64,000 nucleotides of DNA from JBKECY01 sp047975025 (GTDB taxonomy: Bacteria; Bacillota; Clostridia; Lachnospirales; Lachnospiraceae). Each line of letters starts with the position of its first letter. Within the stretch, counting starts at the first letter, position 1. The translations under genes and the position numbers were made by a program. The stretch is from the NCBI GenBank assembly GCA_047975025.1, contig JBKECY010000050.1, positions 124,001 through 188,000 of the forward strand. The letters run 5' to 3'. Positions 1 to 8,610 of this stretch are shown here, piece by piece. The notes under the pieces are model-generated. The model was not told where the DNA came from. It was given only the letters and a program-made list of their open reading frames with translations, and did no database searches.

Positions 1-1
1 T

Positions 2-559
2 GTGGAATTCTTATTCCCCTTCGGCTGGGGAGAACTGTGGGGGATCGCTGACCGGACAGATTATGACCTGTCCCAGCACCAGAAAGTGTCAGGGCAGGAT
101 CTTACGTATTTTGATGATGAGAAGAAGGAAAAGTATATTCCGTATGTTGTAGAACCTTCTTTGGGAGCGGATCGTATGGTACTGGCATTTTTGTGCAGTG
201 CCTACGACGAAGAAGTATTGGATGAGGAGCGTGCAGACGTACGTACAGTGCTGCGTTTTCATCCGGCACTGGCACCGGTCAAGATCGGTGTGCTTCCGTT
301 GTCTAAGAAGTTGAATGAAGGGGCTCTGGAGATTTTTACGGAATTATCAAAACAGTACAACTGTGAATTCGATGAACGTGGAAATATTGGAAAGCGTTAC
401 CGCAGACAGGATGAAATCGGCACACCGTTTTGTATTACCTATGATTTTGAGTCGGCGGACGATGGAGCAGTCACAGTACGTGACAGAGATAGTATGGAGC
501 AGGAAAGAATCAAAATTGAAGATCTGAAGGACTATTTTGCGGAGAAATTTAAATTCTAA
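2..559 (+). CDS. glyS: Glycyl-tRNA synthetase, C-terminal part (5' truncated by window edge)
   Basis: This is the last 185 codons of a class II glycyl-tRNA synthetase of the dimeric (alpha2) type, which charges tRNA-Gly in the cytoplasm. The class II motif 3 is visible as EPSLGADRMVLAFL around fragment residues 52-65, with its conserved Arg. It is followed by the C-terminal anticodon-binding fold (HPALAPVKIGVLPL onward). The reading frame is open to the left edge, so the GTG at position 2 is internal and not a start. The gene ends at a TAA. The next gene begins about 120 bp downstream and looks unrelated. Identification is strong; the missing N-terminal part lies outside the window. Confidence 0.93.
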   Translation: MEFLFPFGWGELWGIADRTDYDLSQHQKVSGQDLTYFDDEKKEKYIPYVVEPSLGADRMVLAFLCSAYDEEVLDEERADVRTVLRFHPALAPVKIGVLPLSKKLNEGALEIFTELSKQYNCEFDERGNIGKRYRRQDEIGTPFCITYDFESADDGAVTVRDRDSMEQERIKIEDLKDYFAEKFKF

Positions 560-630
560 GTAATAAGTCCGCTGCGTAATCTCGGTGCGGATGCATAGGG
601 GGAGAATCCCTTGTGTCCGTATCGAGAAAC

Positions 631-658
631 TTGTTTCAGGCTTAGCAGAGCCTATACA
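631..658 (+). promoter_or_regulatory. Possible promoter of the zinc-ribbon/SPFH operon
   Basis: TTGTTT (631-636) and TATACA (653-658) are separated by 16 bp, and the predicted start point lies just before the ribosome binding site of the gene at 677. Both hexamers are imperfect, so this is a weak call. Confidence 0.3.
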
Positions 659-676
659 TTTCGTGGGAAGGAAGCT

Positions 677-1792
677 ATGCGAAAATACAATTGTAAGGTA
701 TGCGGTGCGGAATTATATTTTGATGCGGCAACACAGAAGCTAAAATGTGATTATTGCGGCAGTATGTTCGCACCATTTGAGTATGAAGAACCACAGACCG
801 GGTTCCAGGAGGAGCCGCCGGAGGAGATACCGGAAGAACCTGCCAAGACAGCAGCCGAGGATTCGGTTTCTCAATACACACAGGCGACCGATGATTCAAC
901 CGGCGAGCTGGCAGCCTATTCCTGTGCCCATTGCGGCGCGCAGATCATTACGGCGGCCACAACGGTTGCAACAACCTGTGTCTATTGCAACCGTGCTGTC
1001 GTGCTGGAGGGAAATGTTTCGGGTGATTTCAAACCGGACTATGTGCTGCCTTTCGTAAAGGAAAAGAAAGAAGTGGAAACTGCCTATACCAAGATGTGCA
1101 AATCAGCGGTACTGGCGCCAAAAGAATTTAAAGATAAGAATACAATCAAAAAAATAAAGGGAATGTATATTCCTTACTGGCTGCATACAATGCACGTGGA
1201 AGCGGATCTGGATATCAGAGGTGTGAACCAGAGAATCTGGAGCGCGGGTGATTCAGAGTACACAGAAACTTCTATTTACCGGATTGAGGCGCAAGGACAG
1301 GCGGACTATCAGAAAATTTCGACAGATGCATTAAAGGGAATGGACGATGTCTTGATGGATTCTCTCGAACCCTACGATTTCAAAGCGATTCAGCCATTTC
1401 AGGCAGGGTATCTGGCAGGCTATTATACGCAGCGCTATGATGAAGAGGCCGAACAACTGCTGCCAAGAGCCAAAGAACGTGCGCGCAACAGCATTCACGC
1501 ACAGTTACTGTCGAATGCCGGGTCTTACGGAAGTCTGTCGGTTGAAAGCGAAGATATACAGTATTCAGATGTGCATTCGGAATATGCCATGATGCCTGTC
1601 TGGATGATGTATACACAGTACAAGAATAAAGATTATGTGTTTGGCATGAATGGACAGACCGGCAGAATGGTCGGTGATATCCCCAAAGACTATAAGAAAG
1701 CATTGCTGATAACGGGCGGTGTTTTTCTGGGCTCTCAGGTTCTATTGATGTTGCTGCGGGTCATACTTGCGCTTCTGGGAGGTGGATTATGA
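677..1792 (+). CDS. Zinc-ribbon (TFIIB-type) membrane-associated protein, YdjG-like
   Basis: A 371-residue protein of unknown biochemical role. The start at 677 is chosen because GGGAAGGAAG precedes it and it opens directly into the first zinc ribbon; an upstream in-frame TTG at 611 lacks this support. There are two zinc ribbons: CKVCG...CDYCG near residues 5-27 and CAHCG...CVYCN near residues 85-110, separated by an acidic Pro/Glu-rich linker. A mixed alpha/beta region follows, and a hydrophobic segment lies close to the C-terminus (about residues 340-370). It overlaps the next gene by ATGA, so the two are translationally coupled. The set of zinc-ribbon, TPM and SPFH proteins resembles the Bacillus subtilis ydjGHI genes, whose products act with PspA at the membrane. 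That link is inference from family resemblance. Confidence 0.75.
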   Translation: MRKYNCKVCGAELYFDAATQKLKCDYCGSMFAPFEYEEPQTGFQEEPPEEIPEEPAKTAAEDSVSQYTQATDDSTGELAAYSCAHCGAQIITAATTVATTCVYCNRAVVLEGNVSGDFKPDYVLPFVKEKKEVETAYTKMCKSAVLAPKEFKDKNTIKKIKGMYIPYWLHTMHVEADLDIRGVNQRIWSAGDSEYTETSIYRIEAQGQADYQKISTDALKGMDDVLMDSLEPYDFKAIQPFQAGYLAGYYTQRYDEEAEQLLPRAKERARNSIHAQLLSNAGSYGSLSVESEDIQYSDVHSEYAMMPVWMMYTQYKNKDYVFGMNGQTGRMVGDIPKDYKKALLITGGVFLGSQVLLMLLRVILALLGGGL

Positions 1793-2589
1793 GAAAATCA
1801 GTGACAGCCATTCTGCTTTTTTTATTGCTTGCTTTGCCGTTCGTATCTGTGGGCGCAGCTGTGGTTGACCGCAGTGAAATGTCCGCTAACTACGCGCAAA
1901 GTGCCGCACCGCTGCTTACGGATAATGCAGACAGAGTCTATGATTATGCGGGGGTCTTAAGTGAAACAGAGATACAAAATCTGGAAAGTACAATCGCAGA
2001 GGTCGAGCAGAAAAAGGGATTTGACATTGTAATTGTTACAACAAATGAGAATACACAGACACCAATGGTCTATGCCGATGATTTCTATGATTATAACGGA
2101 TTTTCTAAAGACGGCATTTTATTTCTGCTTGATTTAGATAACAGACAGCAATGGATCAGCACCAGCGGAAGCTGTATTACGCAGTATCCAACCTCGGCAC
2201 TTGATAAGATTCTGGACAAGACAACCGGTTATGCCAGAGATGGATCTTATACCAAGGTCTTTGAAACATTTGTAAAGGAAGTACATAAGCGAGGGGATGT
2301 ACTATATGCACTGGTACCGACGGCTTTATCGCTTGGAATCAGTGCGGTGCTCGCAGCGGCAGCCTTTTTAATTCTTCTGGGCCTGCATAAAAGTGCGGAG
2401 CCGTCGCTTAGAATTGTATCCTCTGCGGAGTCCAGCGGATTTGCAATCAAACATCATCAGGCTTCGCTGTTAAGCAAGAATACGACGAGCCGTATTATCC
2501 CAAGAGATACGGGCAGCAGCAGTGGGGGCGGCGGCACTCACACAGGGGGCAGCGGAACTTCGCATGGCGGCAGCGGCCGTGGATTCTGA
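1789..2589 (+). CDS. TPM-domain membrane protein with Gly/Ser-rich tail
   Basis: A 266-residue protein with an N-terminal signal peptide (hydrophobic core about residues 6-24). A TPM-type domain (YgcG/Psb32 family) spans roughly residues 43-165, recognised by its opening DNADRVYDYAGVLSETEI and by VIVTTNENTQTP. One transmembrane helix lies at about 175-198. The tail is low-complexity Gly/Ser/His, ending GGSGRGF, which is typical of this family. The TPM domain would sit outside the cytoplasmic membrane. Its start overlaps the stop of the zinc-ribbon gene (ATGA), so the two products are probably made in fixed ratio. Biochemical function is unknown; TPM domains have been linked to membrane-protein maintenance and weak phosphatase activity. 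Confidence 0.75.
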   Translation: MRKSVTAILLFLLLALPFVSVGAAVVDRSEMSANYAQSAAPLLTDNADRVYDYAGVLSETEIQNLESTIAEVEQKKGFDIVIVTTNENTQTPMVYADDFYDYNGFSKDGILFLLDLDNRQQWISTSGSCITQYPTSALDKILDKTTGYARDGSYTKVFETFVKEVHKRGDVLYALVPTALSLGISAVLAAAAFLILLGLHKSAEPSLRIVSSAESSGFAIKHHQASLLSKNTTSRIIPRDTGSSSGGGGTHTGGSGTSHGGSGRGF

Positions 2590-2606
2590 CATGAGGCATT
2601 GAGAGT

Positions 2607-3302
2607 ATGGGAAGAACAATTATAGTACTACTGCTGATTTTAGCGGCTGTTATGCTGCTTATGGTTTTCTTCGGAGTATTCCGTATACTACAGCAGACGA
2701 GAAACCGGGTACGAAGTATGCGCAGCATGGCTAAAATGATCACGAATATGACGGAATCAGCAGTCAGTGCCGCGGCAGAACGCCCCAAGAGTGTGAGTGG
2801 AGCCACACAGATCTACATGAGAAACATTCACAGGGATTATCCGGAGTTCCATTTAAGTGAGGCGCAGGCCGCTATTAAAACGTTTGTCAGAGAATATCTG
2901 CTGTATAAATATCGTGCGGCAGAGAACTTTGAGATAAGCCGGGTAGATGAATTTCTGACAGAGTCTGTGGAGCGTACGGATACGCCAACAGCTGTAAAAG
3001 AAATCAAGGTTCATGATATAGCCGTCTGCGGCTATAAAAAAAGCAAATATTATGCGACGGTACTGTTCCAGGTGTCCTATGGCTATACTCTGGCAACAAG
3101 AGTAGAGACAAAAGCTGACATTTCATATACATTGCGTCTGACCGACCGGCAGACGGGACTGGAAACTCTTCGCTGCAAGACCTGTGGGGCTCCTCTGGAT
3201 ACAGAAGGCGGTACACAGTGTGAATACTGCGGTGCGGATGTGATGATGGATACAATTGTGTCCTGGCAGATTACGGATATTCTGGAACGGGCAGGCAGTT
3301 GA
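2607..3302 (+). CDS. Membrane-anchored protein with C-terminal zinc ribbon (possible Tim44-like fold)
   Basis: A 231-residue protein beginning with a strong transmembrane helix (about residues 3-25) followed by a basic stretch, so the bulk is probably cytoplasmic. The middle (about residues 85-190) contains aromatic helical and strand patterns like Tim44/Tol-import-like domains; this assignment is tentative. The C-terminus carries a zinc ribbon, CKTCG...CEYCG, at about residues 193-212. It lies 17 bp after the TPM gene and 22 bp before the SPFH gene in the same operon, so it is likely part of the same membrane complex. I do not recognise a specific named family with confidence. Confidence 0.6.
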   Translation: MGRTIIVLLLILAAVMLLMVFFGVFRILQQTRNRVRSMRSMAKMITNMTESAVSAAAERPKSVSGATQIYMRNIHRDYPEFHLSEAQAAIKTFVREYLLYKYRAAENFEISRVDEFLTESVERTDTPTAVKEIKVHDIAVCGYKKSKYYATVLFQVSYGYTLATRVETKADISYTLRLTDRQTGLETLRCKTCGAPLDTEGGTQCEYCGADVMMDTIVSWQITDILERAGS

Positions 3303-3324
3303 GTTTGAAAGGAGAAGGTGAGAT

Positions 3325-4662
3325 ATGGGGCTGATAAAAGTAGCAGCAGAAGTAATAGGGGCGGCTAAGGGAGCACTTAGCACAACAGCCAATGCAGTTT
3401 GGCTGGATTATTTTGAGAGCGGTGCCATGACAGATGGGATTCTGATGAAGCGTGCGGAGCGTATTGTGGGTGAAAAATCCAGAAATACCAAAGGGGATCT
3501 TAATATTATCAACAGTGGTGCCGGAATTGATGTGCAGGAAAACCAATGCATGTTCATTGTGGAAAATGGCCGCGTGGTTGAGTTTTGTGCAGAGCCGGGA
3601 CGTTATACATTCGACGATTCTTTGGCCCCGTCGCTTTTGGCAGGGGAGAACAAAGGACTGCGTGCCGTAGCCGGCGAACTGGCACAACAGGTTCTGGCGG
3701 GCGGTCAAAGGACGAATACACAGCGCGTATATTATGTGAATCTGGGCGAAATCCAAGGCTTTAAATGGGGTTCGGGCAACATATCGTTTCAACATGTGGA
3801 ACGTGACCTGGCCTCAGATCGGCCGGTATGGCAGTGTTCAACAACGTTACAGGGAAACGGGGTATATTCGATTCATATTGTAGACCCAATGCAGTTCTTC
3901 AAAAATCTGGGAGCGGCTACGACCGGTACAGACGGTGATGGAGTCATCTCAGCCGCAGACATTGATATGCAGATCAAAACAGAGGTTATCGGTGCGATTC
4001 GTCAGGGAATCGGCGGACTCAGCTCACTAAAAATTCCGTATACGGATATTGCAGGGCATGAAGCAGAGCTGATTACTGAGGTGAACAAGGCCTTATCGGA
4101 TTCCTGGTCACAGAGCCGCGGAATGGAAATTTTTAAAATCGCGATTGGCATGTTGGATCCGGATGCAGTAAGCAAGAAAAAAATCGGCGATTATCAGGAG
4201 ACAAAAGGCTATACAGATCCCTCGATGCTGGCAGCTTATATGGGTGTGGGACAGACAGAGGCAATGAAAGCTGCCGGTGCGAATTCCGCGGGTGCCGTAC
4301 AGGGATTTGCCGGCTTGGGAATGATGGGCACAGCAGCCGGTACCGGCAATGCGAATCTGGCGGATATGATGGCATTAGGACAGCAGCAGAAGGCTGCCAT
4401 GGCAGCTTCCGAAGCGGCGGTTCCACCGGCGGCGGAACCACCTGCGGCATCGGTGGCAAATTCCCAGACTTGGACTTGTGCCTGCGGAACACAGAATCAG
4501 GGCAAGTTCTGTACCGAGTGCGGAAAGCCTGCACCTGTGGTCAAAATGAAGTATAAATGCAATAAATGCGGTTGGGAACCGACCGATGCGTCGAATCTTC
4601 CGAGATTTTGTCCGAATTGCGGCGACCCTTTTAATGAAGAGGATGTGGTCAATAATCCGTAA
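3325..4662 (+). CDS. SPFH/band-7-type protein with double zinc ribbon (YdjI-like)
   Basis: A 445-residue SPFH-domain protein of the virion-core-protein/YdjI type. The N-terminal two thirds (to about residue 290) carry the SPFH-like fold (IVENGRVVEFCAEPG; later DIDMQIKTEVIGAIRQGI). A Gly/Ala/Met-rich low-complexity linker follows at about 300-375. Two C-terminal zinc ribbons end the protein: CACGTQNQGKFCTECG near 384-399 and CNKCGWEP...CPNCGDPF near 412-436. SPFH proteins form membrane-associated oligomers. A clear ribosome binding site (AAAGGAGAAGG) precedes the ATG. This is the last gene of the four-gene operon, and no PspA gene lies beside it, unlike the Bacillus arrangement. Confidence 0.8.
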   Translation: MGLIKVAAEVIGAAKGALSTTANAVWLDYFESGAMTDGILMKRAERIVGEKSRNTKGDLNIINSGAGIDVQENQCMFIVENGRVVEFCAEPGRYTFDDSLAPSLLAGENKGLRAVAGELAQQVLAGGQRTNTQRVYYVNLGEIQGFKWGSGNISFQHVERDLASDRPVWQCSTTLQGNGVYSIHIVDPMQFFKNLGAATTGTDGDGVISAADIDMQIKTEVIGAIRQGIGGLSSLKIPYTDIAGHEAELITEVNKALSDSWSQSRGMEIFKIAIGMLDPDAVSKKKIGDYQETKGYTDPSMLAAYMGVGQTEAMKAAGANSAGAVQGFAGLGMMGTAAGTGNANLADMMALGQQQKAAMAASEAAVPPAAEPPAASVANSQTWTCACGTQNQGKFCTECGKPAPVVKMKYKCNKCGWEPTDASNLPRFCPNCGDPFNEEDVVNNP

Positions 4663-4707
4663 TGGTAAGAAATATGCCAAAAACGAGGGATTTTATCAGA
4701 AAGTCAC

Positions 4708-4756
4708 TTGACTATTAGTGCGCTTACAGATATTATAGAAAGGGTGCCTTGGCACC
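4708..4756 (+). promoter_or_regulatory. ppdK promoter with palindromic element at the start point
   Basis: TTGACT (4708-4713) and TATTAT (4731-4736) are spaced by exactly 17 bp, a near-consensus housekeeping promoter with a predicted start near 4743. From that point lies an inverted repeat, GGTGCC-TT-GGCACC (4743-4756), suitable as an operator or a 5'-end RNA hairpin. The ppdK ribosome binding site AGGAGG follows at 4782-4787. Confidence 0.7.
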
Positions 4757-4797
4757 AAGTATGATATTGATAAGAATATGTAGGAGGAAATTACACA

Positions 4798-7422
4798 ATG
4801 GCAAAATGGGTGTACTTATTTAAAGAAGGCGACGCCAGCATGAAGAACCTGTTGGGCGGAAAAGGCTCAAACTTAGCCGAAATGACTAACTTGGGATTAC
4901 CGATACCGCAGGGATTCACGGTGACGACTGAAGCTTGTACCAACTATTATGACAGCGGGAAGAAGATCACAGATGAGATTCAGACACAGATTTTTGAGGC
5001 AATTGCCGAGCTTGAGAAAATCCAGGGAAAGAGTTTCGGAGATACGCAGGATCCGCTTTTGGTATCTGTTCGTTCAGGAGCAAGAGCATCTATGCCGGGT
5101 ATGATGGATACGATTTTGAATCTGGGCTTGAATGATATTGCAGTGGAAGGCTTTGCTGCCAAGACTGGAAATGCAAGATTTGCTTATGATTCTTATAGAA
5201 GATTTATCCAGATGTTCTCTGATGTTGTTATGGAGATGAGCAAAAGCTTTTTCGAAAGCATTCTGGATGCTGTAAAAGAAGAAAAGAACGCTAAATTTGA
5301 TACGGATCTGACAGCTGAAGATTTAAAAGAAGTAATCGGAAAGTATAAAGCGATCTATAAAGAAAAAATGGGAGAGGATTTCCCTCAGGATCCGAAAGTA
5401 CAGCTTATGGAAGCTGTTAAGGCTGTATTCCGTTCATGGGATAACCCTCGTGCTATCGTATACCGCCGTATGAATGATATCCCGGGTGACTGGGGAACAG
5501 CGGTCAATGTACAGGCCATGGTATTTGGTAACATGGGTGAGACATCAGGAACAGGTGTTGCGTTTACACGTAATCCTTCTACCGGTGAGAATGGCATCTA
5601 TGGTGAATACCTGATCAATGCACAGGGCGAAGACGTTGTGGCAGGTATCCGTACACCGCAGCCAATCACAAAATTAGAGCAGGATCTGCCGGAATGTTAT
5701 GCGGAGTTCATGCGTATCGCTAAGAAGCTTGAAGATCATTACAGAGATATGCAGGATATGGAATTTACGATTCAGGAAGGCACACTTTACTTCCTGCAGA
5801 CCAGAAGTGGCAAGAGAACTGCACCTGCAGCTCTGCAGATTGCATGTGATCTGGTAGATGAAAAGAAAATTACGGAAGAAGAAGCTGTACTTAGAATTGA
5901 TGCTAAATCTCTTGACCAGCTGCTTCACCCAACCTTTAACGCAACTGCACTTAAAGCTGGCGAAGTGATTGGTTCTGCACTTCCGGCCTCTCCTGGAGCA
6001 GCGGCAGGTAAAGTATACTTTACAGCTGACACTGCAAAAGCAGCCGGCGGCAGAGGCGAGAGAGTCATCCTGGCTCGTCAGGAGACTTCTCCGGAAGATA
6101 TCGAAGGAATGCATGCAGCAGAAGGTATCCTGACCGTAAGAGGTGGTATGACATCTCACGCAGCAGTTGTTGCACGTGGTATGGGGACTGCTTGTGTATC
6201 AGGCTGCGGCGAAATCAAAATGCATGAAGAAGAGAAGTATTTTGAATTAGGCGGACATAAAATCGTTGAAGGAGATTACATTTCTCTTGATGGATCAACA
6301 GGAAAAATCTACCTGGGTGATATCGCAACAGAAGAAGCTGTCATTGGCGGTAACTTCCAGCGTATTATGGATTGGGCTGATAAATACAGAACTTTGAAAG
6401 TAAGAACAAACGCTGATACACCGGAAGATACTGCAAACGCAGTAAAATTAGGCGCAGAAGGTATTGGTCTGTGCCGTACAGAGCATATGTTCTTTGAAGG
6501 TACCAGAATCCAGAAAATGCGTAAGATGATTCTGTCTGATACAGTAGAGGCAAGAGAAGAAGCACTAAATGAGCTGATTCCTTTCCAGAAAGGTGACTTC
6601 AAAGCAATGTATGAAGTGCTGGAAGGCAAACCTATGACTGTACGTTACCTGGATCCGCCGCTTCATGAGTTCGTACCTACGGATGCTGAGGATATCAAAG
6701 TCCTGGCAGAAGATATGGGACTGACACCTGAAGAAGTTAAGGCAAAATGTGATGAGCTCCATGAGTTCAACCCAATGATGGGACACAGAGGATGCCGTCT
6801 GGCAGTGACATACCCTGAAATTGCCAAGATGCAGACGAGAGCCGTAATGGAAGCAGCAATCGAAGTAAAAGCAGAAAAAGGCTTCGCAATCGTACCGGAA
6901 ATTATGATTCCGCTGGTAGGAGAGAAAAAAGAGCTTAAATTTGTAAAAGACATCGTTGTTGAGACAGCAGAGAAAGTAAAAGCAGAAAAAGGATCTGATA
7001 TCGAATATCATATCGGTACAATGATCGAGATTCCTCGTGCGGCTCTGTTGGCAAATGAAATTGCTGAAGAAGCTGAATTCTTCTCATTTGGTACAAATGA
7101 CCTTACACAGATGACATTTGGTTTCTCACGTGATGATGCAGGAAAGTTCCTGGATGCATACTATCAGAACAAGATTTATGAGTCAGATCCATTTGCAAGA
7201 CTGGATCAAAGTGGTGTTGGTCAGCTGGTAGAGATGGCAGCAAGCAAAGGCCGTGCTACAAACGCTGGTATCAAGTTGGGCGTATGCGGCGAGCATGGTG
7301 GTGATCCGTCTTCAGTAGAGTTCTTCCACAAGATTGGACTTAACTATGTGTCATGCTCACCATTTAGAGTACCGATTGCAAGACTTTCAGCAGCACAGGC
7401 AGCAATTAACAGCCTGAAATAA
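4798..7422 (+). CDS. ppdK: Pyruvate, phosphate dikinase
   Basis: An 874-residue cytoplasmic enzyme that interconverts pyruvate, ATP and phosphate with phosphoenolpyruvate, AMP and pyrophosphate. In anaerobic Clostridia it can work in the glycolytic or gluconeogenic direction. The length matches the classical clostridial enzyme. The N-terminal nucleotide-binding part is seen in LLGGKGSNLAEMTNLGLPIP. The swivelling phosphohistidine domain has GGMTSHAAVVARGMG with the catalytic His at residue 454. The C-terminal PEP/pyruvate barrel has GTNDLTQMTFGFSRDD and CGEHGGDP. An AGGAGG site lies 10 nt before the ATG. It appears monocistronic, with its own promoter and a hairpin after the stop. Confidence 0.97.
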   Translation: MAKWVYLFKEGDASMKNLLGGKGSNLAEMTNLGLPIPQGFTVTTEACTNYYDSGKKITDEIQTQIFEAIAELEKIQGKSFGDTQDPLLVSVRSGARASMPGMMDTILNLGLNDIAVEGFAAKTGNARFAYDSYRRFIQMFSDVVMEMSKSFFESILDAVKEEKNAKFDTDLTAEDLKEVIGKYKAIYKEKMGEDFPQDPKVQLMEAVKAVFRSWDNPRAIVYRRMNDIPGDWGTAVNVQAMVFGNMGETSGTGVAFTRNPSTGENGIYGEYLINAQGEDVVAGIRTPQPITKLEQDLPECYAEFMRIAKKLEDHYRDMQDMEFTIQEGTLYFLQTRSGKRTAPAALQIACDLVDEKKITEEEAVLRIDAKSLDQLLHPTFNATALKAGEVIGSALPASPGAAAGKVYFTADTAKAAGGRGERVILARQETSPEDIEGMHAAEGILTVRGGMTSHAAVVARGMGTACVSGCGEIKMHEEEKYFELGGHKIVEGDYISLDGSTGKIYLGDIATEEAVIGGNFQRIMDWADKYRTLKVRTNADTPEDTANAVKLGAEGIGLCRTEHMFFEGTRIQKMRKMILSDTVEAREEALNELIPFQKGDFKAMYEVLEGKPMTVRYLDPPLHEFVPTDAEDIKVLAEDMGLTPEEVKAKCDELHEFNPMMGHRGCRLAVTYPEIAKMQTRAVMEAAIEVKAEKGFAIVPEIMIPLVGEKKELKFVKDIVVETAEKVKAEKGSDIEYHIGTMIEIPRAALLANEIAEEAEFFSFGTNDLTQMTFGFSRDDAGKFLDAYYQNKIYESDPFARLDQSGVGQLVEMAASKGRATNAGIKLGVCGEHGGDPSSVEFFHKIGLNYVSCSPFRVPIARLSAAQAAINSLK

Positions 7423-7476
7423 TGCAATAATAAGAATAATTCGTATACTTAGCCCCAGGCTTGGTATAGAGCGGAG

Positions 7477-7510
7477 AAGCCCCGGGAAACCCTTGTTTCC
7501 CGAGGCTTCT
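7477..7510 (+). terminator. Hairpin after ppdK, probable terminator
   Basis: The arms GAAGCCCCGGGAAA and TTTCCCGAGGCTTC pair almost perfectly around a short loop about 55 bp after the ppdK stop. The T-rich tail is weak (TTCAGTT), so termination efficiency is uncertain. Confidence 0.55.
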
Positions 7511-7567
7511 TCAGTTAGGCAATCGTTGGGTATGGGACGGATATCTAAGTGAAAAAAGGAGATTCAA

Positions 7568-8446
7568 ATGTGGCTTATATACGCAATAGGAGCCGCGGTG
7601 TTTGCCGGTATAACTTCGATACTTGCGAAATGCGGTATACGGGATACCGACTCCAATGTGGCTACTGCCATTCGGACGGTTGTTATCCTGCTTTTTTCCT
7701 GGTTGCTTGTATTTCTAACAGGCGTACAAGGGGAGATTGCCTCCATTTCCGGCAAGCAATTCTTGTTCCTCATGCTATCGGGTTTTACGACCGGAGCCTC
7801 CTGGCTCTGTTATTTTAGAGCGCTGCAGTTGGGGGATATTAACAAAGTAGTGCCGATTGACAAATCAAGCACAGTCCTAACCATTATCATTGCGACGATC
7901 TTTCTGGGGGAAGGGATTTCTGTAAGTAAGGTAGCGAGTGTTGTCATGATTGGAGCAGGTATTTTCCTCATGATCCAAAAGAAAGCGATAGAGCAGAGTA
8001 CGCCAGAATTACAAAATAAAGGAAGCCGGTGGTTCATCTATGCCGCACTTTCCGCAGTATTTGCAAGTCTTACGGCGATCTTGGGAAAAATTGGGATTAC
8101 AGGTGTGAATTCAAATCTGGGGACGGCAATCCGTACCTGTGTTGTCCTGCTGATGGCCTGGGGGATTATACTCTCTGAGAAAAAAGTGCGAGACATCAGG
8201 AAAATAGCAGGCAGGGAGCTTCTCTTTATCAGCCTGTCGGGCATTACGACCGGAGCCTCCTGGCTCTGCTATTACCGCGCCCTTAAGGAGGGAATTACCA
8301 GTGTTGTAGTAGCTATTGATAAGCTGAGTGTACTGGTGACGATTTTGTTTTCCTTTCTCGTGTTCAGGGAGGTATTGTCCAAAAAAGCCGCCTTTGGATT
8401 GGTGCTTCTGGTGCTGGGAACGATTGCTCTGGCGATGGTTCATTAG
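7568..8446 (+). CDS. EamA/DMT-family transporter
   Basis: A 292-residue inner-membrane protein with ten predicted helices, made of two homologous EamA repeats. The first repeat begins IYAIGAAVFAGITSILAKCGI and the second, near residue 157, begins IYAALSAVFASLTAILGKIGI. Both repeats contain the phrase SG-[FI]-TTGASWLCY-[FY]-RAL, so the internal duplication is very recent-looking or under strong constraint. Members export or import amino acids, nucleosides or other small metabolites; the substrate cannot be told here. The ATG at 7568 follows AAAGGAG (7555-7561). It stands alone between ppdK and the CarD-like gene. Confidence 0.85.
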   Translation: MWLIYAIGAAVFAGITSILAKCGIRDTDSNVATAIRTVVILLFSWLLVFLTGVQGEIASISGKQFLFLMLSGFTTGASWLCYFRALQLGDINKVVPIDKSSTVLTIIIATIFLGEGISVSKVASVVMIGAGIFLMIQKKAIEQSTPELQNKGSRWFIYAALSAVFASLTAILGKIGITGVNSNLGTAIRTCVVLLMAWGIILSEKKVRDIRKIAGRELLFISLSGITTGASWLCYYRALKEGITSVVVAIDKLSVLVTILFSFLVFREVLSKKAAFGLVLLVLGTIALAMVH

Positions 8447-8549
8447 TGAAGGCACCGATAGAATGTTGAAAAGCATTGTGCAAAACTCACAACGGTTACC
8501 GCGCTGTAAACAAGCATATTGTACAATACATAAAAAATACTCGATTTTT

Positions 8550-8577
8550 TTGTGATAAAGTGATAAGATAGTAATGT
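8550..8577 (+). promoter_or_regulatory. Possible promoter of the CarD-like gene
   Basis: TTGTGA (8550-8555) and TAATGT (8572-8577) are 16 bp apart, about 30 bp before the start codon of the CarD-like gene. The surrounding DNA is AT-rich. Both hexamers deviate from consensus. Confidence 0.3.
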
Positions 8578-8610
8578 AGGAGTTATAAAAAAGTCAAAGG
8601 AGAGGATCGT

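Noticed and set aside
7549..7818. Open frame overlapping the start of the EamA gene in another frame
   Set aside because: Its product is a cysteine- and arginine-rich shadow with no family features, and the EamA frame is clearly coding.
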